From Toxotes chatareus (Eukaryota > Chordata > Actinopteri > Toxotidae): DNA of 64,000 nt. Position numbers and translations under genes: made by a program. Numbering within the stretch: the first letter of the stretch is position 1; each line of letters begins with the position of its first letter. Shown one piece after another: positions 55,271-64,000 of the stretch. The DNA lies in assembly GCA_016801885.1 (NCBI GenBank), contig CM028888.1, positions 10,808,170 through 10,872,169 of the forward strand. The letters are read 5' to 3'. Under the pieces are notes generated by a model, which saw only the letters and a program-made list of their open reading frames with translations, was not told the origin of the DNA and ran no database searches.

Positions 55271-55737
55271 TCGAGAAAAACTGCTGATCCTCATGGTGGA
55301 GAAGCAGGAACCTGCAGTTTTTCTTTATAAATGACTTATGTGATCAATCAGTTTTCCAGATCATTCATTATTAATTTACTTTCGATCAATCAGTCAACCA
55401 GTTTAAAACTGGAGCTGCTCTAGAACTGAACTGTGATGTCAAAGAAAAAAACCTCTCTGATTTTGTGAACCATAAACTTGGCATGTAGTAGAGAATAGTT
55501 TCCAGTTGCCTGTCTCTGTATTAACAAGCCATAGAGTCACCATGTTTACCCTCATAATTAACAGTTTACTGTCAGATAAATCACTGATGGGAAACCTTCT
55601 TTGAACACTGCACACAAAACATGTCCCCAAACCACAAGGTTTCATCTAGACAACACACCTGAAAACATAAACTCTTCCTCTTGAAATGTCAGGGTGTTGG
55701 CAGGATGGATTTCTGCCAATTTTATCTATACACTGAG

Positions 55738-55757
55738 TGTGTGTGTGTGTGTGTGTG
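55738..55757. repeat. (TG)n microsatellite (short)
   Basis: TG run of about 20 bases. Further short TG runs lie at about 55890-55915. Confidence 0.9.
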
Positions 55758-56240
55758 TTTCTAGCTTTCATGTTTGGCTGTTCAGTAGGTTGCTGTCTTT
55801 TTTCTTGCACACCTGTTAGCATGAGATGTTTGATGTGTGTGATGTGTGTCAAATGGGTTTTTTTCCTTAGCAGGCGCATGAATCTTTACAGTGTGTGTGC
55901 GCATGTGTGTGTGTGTTTTTGATGTTAAATACTAAACACTTGATACCTGACATCACAGATTCGTGCACACACAAATTGAAATATGCACCCACACACCATG
56001 ACATTTTGATTCTTTCAGCTCATTCATAATAGCTGCCCTATTTCTCCATCTCTGTCTTTCTCTGTCTCTATCTCTCTCTCTCTATTTCTCTGTCTTTTCT
56101 CTCCCTGGTCTCTCACCCTCACTTTATATAATTTTGCGATTCTTGTCTTTGGTGCTCTTCCTCTCTATACCTGTCAAACTTGTCTGTGTGAACCTCTTTC
56201 TTTTGCCTACCTTGTCTCTAGCGGCTTTGTCCAAAAATAG

Positions 56241-56241
<1 letters not shown>

Positions 56242-56284
<43 letters not shown>
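56242..56284. repeat. (TG)n microsatellite
   Basis: Uninterrupted TG run of about 43 bases. It accounts for the C-V and T-H repeat frames on both strands. Confidence 0.97.
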
Positions 56285-56286
<2 letters not shown>

Positions 56287-57124
56287 AAGATGAGTTGGGG
56301 AGGAGTGAAGGAAAGAGAGTGAAAATAGACTTGGACGTGTGTGTGTATGTATGTGTCTGTGTTGCAGTCTTCCCTGCATGCCTTCTAGCTGTTGCTGTCT
56401 TATGTGAACACACAACATTAACACAAGTAAGTCAAGTACTACACACACATACACACTCGGCCACACACTCCTGTCCAGCCCATCTTATCTTGCCTGTCGT
56501 TTTATCCCAGTGAAAAAGAGGAAATATTCTGTGTCAGTGGGTTGAGAACAAACGGGGAGGAAGAGAGGGAGGAAGGGGATGACAGGAAGACTGAAGCAGA
56601 GGTTGAGAAACAATGATGGACAGTTGACTGGAGGATGTGGAGAGTGGCGGTGAAAGAGAGAATAGTTAAGTTCTGGTGTTGTATGTATAAGAAAGGCTCG
56701 AGATAGAAAAGTGGCTGATGGGTAGAAAGAAAGAAAGGAATAGAAAGAAAAGAAAATAGTGAAGGTAGAGCAGCTCTGTATTTTCATAGTTTGGTTGTTG
56801 CCAAAGGCTTTGCTTTTTTTTTTGGCTTTTGGTTCCCCAGGCAGGCGGCTCCTACTCTGTTCAATCAACACACACATACATCAGGATCATAGGGAAAGAA
56901 GAGACACGCATACACACACAGGCACACAAATACACACAATAAATGCACCGATATACAAACCTCCTCCCTGGATGCACAAGCACACATCTCCACACACACA
57001 CACACACACACACCAACATAGCACTGCTCAGAGAGATGGCTTGTTATGAAGCAATTTATATGCAAGGATTCTTTATCAAACTGACTGACCTCTGGCTCCT
57101 CAAGGAGCTCTAAGCACTGGCCAG

Positions 57125-57126
<2 letters not shown>

Positions 57127-57188
<62 letters not shown>
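57127..57188. repeat. (TG)n microsatellite, longest in the window
   Basis: Uninterrupted TG run of about 60 bases. A second run lies at about 57261-57296. Confidence 0.97.
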
Positions 57189-57195
<7 letters not shown>

Positions 57196-57260
57196 TGTGC
57201 GCGCTGTTTGGCAAACAGCTTCACTTCCTCAGATTGTTGTTGATGCTTGTGCCATTTTAA

Positions 57261-57296
57261 TGTGTGTGTGTGTGTGTGTGTGCGTGTGTGTGTGTG
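57261..57296. repeat. (TG)n microsatellite with a CG interruption
   Basis: TG run broken by one CG step near 57281. Confidence 0.95.
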
Positions 57297-57520
57297 CATG
57301 CATCGTGGCTACAGAGCACCTTCATCAGCTGCACTATTGATTTCTTTTTTATATGCTTTTTATATGTGGTATATAGATAAACAAACAAATATAGTTCTCA
57401 GTCTCTGTTTCCCCGTGTGTGTGTGTGTCCAGATGTTCCAGCAGTCACTTGATGTCTGTTTATTGTTGATGGATCTGTCTGCTTCTCCTGACAGCCAGAC
57501 TGCCTACTCATCTCGAGAGA

Positions 57521-57770
57521 GCACTGTGTGTGTGTGCTCGTGCATACATGTCTTTCTATGCTTGTGTGGACAAATCCTCACACCTTCAAAGGTCTGTTTG
57601 ATGGTTAAGACTTGGTTTTAGGGTTCAGGTTAGACGTAGGTTTATGTTAGGGTTGGGATTAGGCATTTACGTGTGATGGTTAAAGTTAGGGTCAGGGGGC
57701 TAGGGAATGCATTATGTCAATGAGTGTCCTCACAACTGTAGGAAGACCATTGTGTGTGTGTGTGTGTATA
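57521..57770 (+). repeat. Repeat family C: degenerate TTAGGG-like block between TG runs
   Basis: GATGGTTAAGACTTGGTTTT, TTAGGGTTGGGATTAGGCAT, GGCTAGGGAATGCATTATG and GAGTGTCCTCACAA, bounded on each side by TGTGTG runs. From memory this unit is dispersed in many fish genomes, usually next to TG microsatellites. It is not true telomeric DNA. Confidence 0.55.
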
Positions 57771-57944
57771 AGTGTGTTGCCCGCTGGGCCTCTGCAGCTA
57801 CAGTCTCTTAATAATAGATCACCATCATGGCAACCATTGTTGTGTGCTGACCTTAAGTGCTGCAAAGTGCTGCGAAAAGACACCGACTCACACCAGTGTT
57901 TCTGGTGTAGTAAATGCACTGTCATCTACAGGGCTGACTGAAGG

Positions 57945-58175
57945 AGAGACAGGCAGACAGAGAGACAGACAGCCAAGCGGAGGGATGACATACTTGCAGA
58001 CAGACAAACAGATGGCAGGCAAATGGGTAGACGGGCAGAAAGGCAAAGAGTCAAGCAGTCAGACAGACAGAAAGACAGATGGCAAGCTTATAGGCAGACA
58101 GACGGATGGACAGAATGACAAATGGGACGCAGCCAGTCAGACGGATTTGGAAGCTTGAAGACAGACAGACAAAAA
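57945..58175. repeat. Degenerate (GACA)n / (CAGA)n array
   Basis: Imperfect tetranucleotide repeat with many GACAGACAGA words. The Gln/Thr/Asp-rich open frame across it is a by-product. Confidence 0.85.
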
Positions 58176-58323
58176 GTCTCGCAGACATCCTGCGTTATTC
58201 TTTCAGAATAGAGCAGATTGTTAACTTGAACAATCTTTGAAATGTTTTTGCTAATGTTTCTCTGTTGTGCTATACATGATCAAATATTAGTGAAACAGTC
58301 ATGATTGAATCTACAGCCAGTTT

Positions 58324-58590
58324 AGAGCTGAAACCATTAGCTGATTAATCGATTTAGGCTTAATAAATTAAATGCCTGCCGATTAACAATTAATTGCCTG
58401 TTAATAGGTAGTCAGTCGACCGCCAAACATTTTCTCGTTATAGCCTCTTTAATGTGAGTATTTACTACGTTTCAGTTTTATATCCTTGCTGATGGAGTAT
58501 CTCGTGGTTTTCGGACTGTTGGACATTTTATAGATCAATTAATTAATGGATTAATAGGAAACATAATTTGCAAACCAATCAACAAGGAAA
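58324..58590 (+). repeat. Repeat family A copy (58.3 kb)
   Basis: Starts TAGAGCTGAAACCATTAGCT and GATTAATCGATTTAGG, then CGCCAAACATTTTCTCG, CGGACTGTTGGACATTTTAT and AGATCAATTAATTAATGG. It has lost part of its centre compared with the 51 kb copies. Confidence 0.65.
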
Positions 58591-61317
58591 ATCATTGCTA
58601 ATGCATTCAGTGTCTGGTCAGACAGCATTGTTAAGGTTAACAGAAAATCTGAAGAAATTAAAATATGTCACAGTCCCGGCCACACTTTGATTGACAGGTA
58701 TGATCTGGCTGAAGTGCAGTACTTTTCGATGCATATATTCTTGCCTTTGGTAGACTGTACGCTGCTGTCAAGATGTTCTCAAACCAAACATTGTTTTTTT
58801 TTTTTCTTTTTTTTTGAATGACACTTTATTTCCCATTTTCATCTGCAGTGGCATCTGCTGTCTTGATAATGACACTGAAGAAGCTTCAGTGGCTTCACTA
58901 ATGGAGCTGAGATGATAAACCTGTTCCTCGCTCTGCTATTTGCTGTTATCCCAAGTGATAATCTGCAGAATGGATACATGTGGTCTGAACATTTTTCAGC
59001 ATAAACCCTGCATGTATCAACATTTTCAACTAAAGCATGACTTACGAGTAAAATGGTTAACAACTGGCCGTTCGCTGCTGGCTTCCAGGCTAAGACATTT
59101 CCAAACCTTCTTGGTGGTGAAGACTATGAATCCTTATCAGAGGGGCTGGATTATGTTACATATAGTTTAATCACAGTTGAATGGTATTAGTTAGGCAGAT
59201 TTACAGGTGCAGGTTCCCTCAGCTTGACTGTCGTCGTTCTCACCTGCACAAATGAGCAACCCTAAAACAAAGAAACAAGCTATGAACACGCCGGGAGTGT
59301 GAGCACACCCTGATAAAGCCATGTATTAAGTACACACCACTGGTCTAAGAGCAATAACAGCTGCTCTCATCTGAGTTTTTCCTCCAACATGCAAACTGAG
59401 TTTCCATGCTGAAGCTTACCCTCCTTTAATAGCACGGGTGTGTGTGTGTGTGGGGGGGTGTTACAGAGCCTGTGATCTGTTAAAGTAGCTGACACATGAT
59501 TTCTTTCCCACCTGCATTTTTTGGTGTCCACATACAGCTGGTTTTCTCAGCCTGATCTGCTGCACATTTCAGGGAACAGTTTCTCTTTTCAGTGCTCAGT
59601 CAGACTCGTATAGCGCTCTCGGCAGTGTCATAGTCAGCCAATTAATTAGCTCCCCAGGCGACTCGGTGTTCCCAGCATGCATTAGTCAACCTTCTTGCTG
59701 TTTGTCTTATTGTAAATGTTTTGGGCTGACACTAAACTATCTATAGAATATGTGGCTTACACCAGCATTGAAATGACAGCTGGTGGTGGCTGTTTGAAAC
59801 CAACTCCACCAGTGTAGTCTGAGCCAGGTTTAAAATTTCAGGTTTGAGTTTACGTTTTCCAACAGTTTTCTATGGTATTGTGGCATCTAAAATCAAATCT
59901 GCTGGAATGTCGTTTAAAGACCTTGATTGATGAAGTGGAATCCTGTTAGTTTTGTTTAACCCATTAGAGTGGGACAGTTTTCCCTGTTATCAAGACTGGA
60001 CTAGATTCCATTTAACTTTCCTGGATTAATGAGGACCAGACTGATGTTTTAACCCTGAGAAGAATCGTGTTCTTGGCTGACATTTGCATTTTAACATTCA
60101 GCAGAGTGATGATTAATTTTGGATCAATCACACCAAATCCCGCTGCTTGCCAGGCTGGCGGCCGTTTCCTCTGTTTTGTTTGTGCGCGTGTGTGTGTTGA
60201 TGTACACTGCGCATTCTCTGGCTGCCCTTCATTGACCCTGGCTGATCTGAGGCATTCATGAAAAAAGGAGGCCACAGCCCCAGTCACACAGCTTTTTAAT
60301 GTAACATAGCTTGGCCACAGGGCAGCGGATAGCATGCCAATAGTTACAGTGTGTGTGTGTGTGTGTGTTTTTCTAACGTGTGCTGATTTTATTCATAGAT
60401 TGTATATATGTCTGTGTACTTTATTCACATGTTATCACAATCACGTTAGGCAGGATGTTCTGTCCCCATTGTGGTGTCATGTACAATACAACGCATGACA
60501 TTAAACATCTTCATACTTGCATTGAGACACAGAGTTCATATTCGCTCCGATATATTATTATTTAAATTAATGAGCTCATTAGCAAAGCTACTTGGGTTTA
60601 ATATAGCATGGTGATTACAGGAGGATGTAGGAAGCTGAAAGTTTAAAGGCGGTTCATGTTTTTGTGTGCTTTGTGACTGCTTATTTTTCAATTTGTGGTT
60701 ATTTACTGTATATACTGTGCATTTGTGTGTTGTAGCTCTCTGCTTCCTCCTGTCTTTCTTTGACTTGTTTGTCTTTGTTAGCCTCATATGGTTTCCTTGC
60801 CTGTGTTTTTTTCCCCAGTTTAACTCTCATCTTTCTGTCTGCCTCCATCTTTTGGGATATCACTCTTTTTTCTTTTGACTGATGGTCTCTGTCTTCTCAC
60901 TCCCGTATTGATTTCAGAATCTATCACCCCCTCCCCTTCTCTCTGCTCGTTTCCAAACTTCATTTTTTCCTTCATTTAGCTAGGAGACCTATTATTTATA
61001 TGTCAGAAATGTTCCGCCACACCAGAACCACATTATTTCACGATATGGTTGTATTTCATTCTGTCTGATAGTGTTCTCTTCTTCATACAACATGGTTTCA
61101 TTGACTCTGACAGCTGCTTGCCTCCAGCTATTGTCCTGTTTCAACTCTGACAAAGTGCAGGTTTAGACAGTGCTGGCCCAGTATGAGATCATAATGCAAC
61201 AAAAACCAATAGTGTGATAAGGCAGAGCAATACAACACAACTCTGTACTGCTGTACAGAAGCACTTTACATATACCATGGGATAAGAGCTTTAACTAACA
61301 TTAATTTGCTTTACTGA

Positions 61318-61520
61318 TTAATTTACCTATTACTATATCCATTACCTTGGTCTATAAAATATTAGAAAACTGTAAATAAATGTGTTGTCTCAGTTTCCCT
61401 GAGCCCGAGCTGATGTCTTCAAATAGCAGTCTATAATCCATACATATTCAGTTTACTTTTGTGAAAGACTTACTGAAACAGAAAATAACAAGTGAATTTT
61501 TGATGTTTTGCTTAAAAATG
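61318..61520 (-). repeat. Repeat family A copy (61.3 kb)
   Basis: GGTCTATAAAATATTAGAAA, CCGAGCTGATGTCTTCAAAT, then TTTTGCTTAAAAATGCC: reverse-complement words of family A, well diverged. Confidence 0.5.
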
Positions 61521-61599
61521 CCAAAAAAACAATATGTGATTTGGCAGTTGTTCCTGGCTTCTTTTTTTTCACACTGCTTTTGGCGACGTGTATTGTCGT

Positions 61600-61682
61600 G
61601 TATTTGGCGTGTATTGTGCTAATTGGCAATTTAGGTAAGTTGCCCCTTGGGGACATTAAAGCTTTACTCTGCTCTACTCTGT
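61600..61682 (+). mobile_element. Truncated retroelement tail
   Basis: AAGTTGCCCCTTGGGGACAT then TAAAGCTTTACTCTGCTCTACTCTG: a tail with a short terminal CTCTG-type repeat, resembling teleost LINE 3' ends (TTGCCCCTCGGGG-AATAAAG type, from memory). Confidence 0.5.
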
Positions 61683-62386
61683 ATGTCCTGCCTTCCCAGT
61701 GTGCTTACACCCTGAGAGCCAGGCCCTAGTTGTGTTTTGTGGGGATACTTAGGTTTGTTCCTTCTGAGTGTGTTTTGCTTCCTTGGCCTTGGGGTCCACC
61801 TGTTGGTACAGGACTGGATTCTGTGTTGTGGTAGACTTGCTCTTCTCTCAATGTAGGAGGTTCACTTTTATTTTATTGGTGGATCACAAAGTCCCTAGGG
61901 GTCACTTCACCTAGGAGTGACAGATTTGTGTTTTGTTATGAGATATTTTAAGTTGTTTTGTAGCAGTCTTATACTATATCCCACTTTTCCAATGTCTTGT
62001 TTACTTTACCATTACACAAAAAGTGGACACCTTGTTTTGGTAGACAAACAGCTATACAAACATTTACTGCAGGATGTCCTTTAAAACAGAAACAATTTCT
62101 TAACTATTTTGTTCTGTGAAATTTCACTGAAAAGCCTACCTCACACTGAGTGTTTCGAACAACAGTTTTCAGTCAGCAGTTTTCTTAAATAGCAAAATTT
62201 ATGTCAAAAATCAAATTACAAGACAATAATAAAAAAATGTGACTGTAAGTGATTGAATTCTGGCTCTAGAGACGTTTATGTAGCGTATGTAGCTGTTCAG
62301 CAAGACAGTGGTCAGACTGTCACCGACTCCCTCTGCTTCCCTCTGTATGTTTCTCTTCTCTCTCTTTTCCTTTTGTCCTCACTCAG

Positions 62387-62560
62387 GAAGCAACCCAGTG
62401 CAGACTTGGAGTCTGGTTCACAGGACTGATTAAGATGAAGATGTACATTTGCAAGTCTTTTCCATCTCCCTTCTCTCCTTCACCCACTCCATCTCTCCAA
62501 AGAACAAGAAATATCTCAATCTCCAGTCTGGGCTCTGGTTCACTGGACTGATTGAGACAG
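62387..62560 (+). other. Possible 5' UTR exon with an internal 29-base duplication
   Basis: A strong pyrimidine tract ends CTCACTCAG at 62386. The sequence after it is less repetitive than its surroundings. Two imperfect copies of TCTGGTTCACAGGACTGATT, with 25 of 29 positions matching, lie at 62407-62435 and 62529-62557. No conserved open frame was recognised, and the exon end is unknown. Confidence 0.25.
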
Positions 62561-64000
62561 GGTTGTGTGTTCTGCGTGTGGAAAAGAGAGACAGCGAGAG
62601 GTGCAGTCGACCTGGAAGCTAAGGGTGAGGATAGAGTGGAAGGAAAAAAGAAGGAAAGCAGGTGGACGGGAAGGATAAGTGAGACAGAGTGATGAAGAGA
62701 TGGAGAAAAAGAACTTGGAGACTTGTCTTGGCAGTTGCAGGGCTGTTAGTCTGCCTCGTGCCTTAGGTGATTCAGCTCCAAGAGGGAAGGGGAGGGGGAA
62801 TTTAGGGGATTTTAAGGAGATACAGTGACATTTCCAATTACCATCAGTTCTTTCACTTTAACCGGCCGGCAGTTCTCCCCTCACATACATATTCAGAAAA
62901 GCTGGGCTGCCACTGGGACAAGAAGTAAAAGAGACTGTCCTGTCAGCTTATAATCACAGGTTCAGACCCCATGACGGCTTCAATTCACAGAGACACCGAA
63001 CCCCAGCCAGTAAATGCCAGAAATGTATGTGAAACATTAATCAAGCAGTCTATAAATTAGAAAAGTTGTTAATAAAGTTTTTTTTTTTTTTTTTTTTTAA
63101 ATCCAACAGCTAACAAATGGAATAGAAACAGAATCATCAGTAATCATTTCACAGCTACCCAGAAGAATAAAACTTCTAAGTTATTGTTTTGTGTTGTCAA
63201 AGCGGCTGATAGATTAAACAACTTTAGCAGCCAAAATTAGCCCGAGTCGCTGGTGATGGTTTCCCACTCTGGTCAGTACAGCAAGAAAAGTGGAAGCATT
63301 TCAAACGAAACGGTGCAGTACAGAGAGCAAATCATTATAATTCACTCCAATTTTCTCTTTCTGAGTAAGCATACAATCAAGCAAGTATTTGGCTACTGCT
63401 TGAAAGTAGTGTTTTTATCATAACAGGCATACCGAAGAACAGCTTTACAGCTAAAACACCGAAAGTGGAACCAAAACTGGGACAGCCATGCAACCAAAAT
63501 CAAAATTACCCCCCAACTGCTGTTTTAAAAACATCAACAACAACACAGTCATGCACACACACACAAAAAACCCAAACTAAATTATAGGGAGAATCATTGA
63601 GGGCTGTCTTCAGACAACAGGGAATACACTTCTGGATTTTCACGCTTAACCAAGCGGCGGCTGGTTAGCATTGTCAGCAAACCAAATGTCAGCAGCTAGC
63701 CACAAACTCACAGATAAATAAATCAGTGTGAAACGCTTTTCACCTCTTTTGTGAAGACAAGAGTGCGAGTTTTTATTCCAAACTGAAATGTCAACCACGT
63801 GTTAAATGCAGAAACCTGTTGTGAAATAATTGGCATGGATTTTTATTTTTCGCACGTGTTTTTCATACTGTGACATGTGACTTTTGTGACAAGGCCTTGT
63901 TGCACTTGACAGTGCCTGACTGTTGCTCTATGAAATCTACTGGGAGCCAGCAGCACAGATTGGAACTCCTACCCCTTCCCTGTTACTGCTTACTGCTGTT
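62561..64000. other. Right-end region, no gene recognised
   Basis: Contains a GA-rich stretch at 62580-62720, a poly(T) tract at 63078-63098 and AT-rich sequence. No coding exon was recognised up to the window end. Confidence 0.5.
63078..63098. repeat. Poly(T) tract
   Basis: Homopolymer of about 21 T. Confidence 0.95.

Larger units (their letters stand above)
46977..62386 (+). other. Repeat-rich region, probably a long first intron
   Basis: About 15 kb with no recognisable coding exon. It is dominated by (TG)n, (CT)n, GA-rich and GACA-rich tracts, with copies of repeat families A, B and C. It is inferred to be intronic to the gene whose 5' end lies near 46 kb. A coding-like 33 nt piece with good splice signals lies at 52645-52677. 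Confidence 0.4.

Noticed and set aside
56508..56545. KKRKYSVS reading resembling the recalled JADE2 N-terminus (KRRKYSIS)
   Set aside because: There is no ATG in frame, a stop follows within a few codons, and no convincing splice sites flank it. Most likely chance.
56865..57299. Thr-His repeat protein on the minus strand and Cys-Val repeat protein on the plus strand
   Set aside because: These are translations of TG/CA microsatellites. The same applies to frames at 6232-6537, 37159-37508 and 56134-56513.
57600..57720. Interstitial telomere remnant (TTAGGG-like words)
   Set aside because: Units are irregular and fit a dispersed fish repeat next to TG runs better than a telomeric array.

Overview
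The window is vertebrate nuclear DNA, most likely from a teleost fish. Genes are split into short exons with GT-AG introns. Non-coding DNA is AT-rich and full of (TG/CA)n, (CT)n and homopolymer tracts. The interspersed repeats look like those common in teleost genomes. I cannot name the species. Four protein-coding genes can be read with confidence, and every splice junction used below was checked for phase.

Layout: (1) 1-1440, 5' part of skp1 on the minus strand (coding residues 1-57; the rest lies left of the window), with a predicted non-coding first exon near 1.2-1.4 kb. (2) 3.2-12.7 kb, complete ppp2ca on the minus strand, 7 coding exons, 309 codons, with a 6.8 kb first intron. (3) 12.7-26.4 kb, an intergenic stretch with a GC-rich, exon-like block at 13.3-14.3 kb and repeat fragments, including a decayed non-LTR retrotransposon end at 20.4-21.0 kb. 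(4) 26.46-34.30 kb, complete ube2b on the plus strand, 6 coding exons, 152 codons. (5) 37.23-38.28 kb, complete cdkn2aipnl on the minus strand, 3 coding exons, 106 codons, tail-to-tail with ube2b. (6) 38.3-46.1 kb, intergenic without a recognisable gene. (7) 46.1-64 kb, a GC-rich promoter-like block with splice-site-like signals, then about 17 kb of simple-repeat-rich DNA without recognisable coding sequence.

The order skp1(-), ppp2ca(-), ube2b(+), cdkn2aipnl(-) matches the vertebrate block on human 5q31.1. There CDKL3 lies between PPP2CA and UBE2B, and JADE2 follows on the plus strand. I see no kinase coding sequence where cdkl3 would be, and I infer, without proof, that the 46 kb block is the 5' end of jade2. 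The genes do not form a pathway together, although three of them act in post-translational control: SCF ubiquitin ligase adaptor, PP2A catalytic subunit and RAD6-type E2 enzyme.

The most interesting signals are: CA repeats starting a few bases after the 5' splice site in both skp1 and cdkn2aipnl; unusual substitutions in the normally almost invariant PP2A catalytic subunit (Arg at 233, Ser at 161); at least seven decayed copies of one short interspersed repeat family; and TTAGC/GCTAGC-rich runs at the promoter-like blocks. I found no clear novel multi-gene system.
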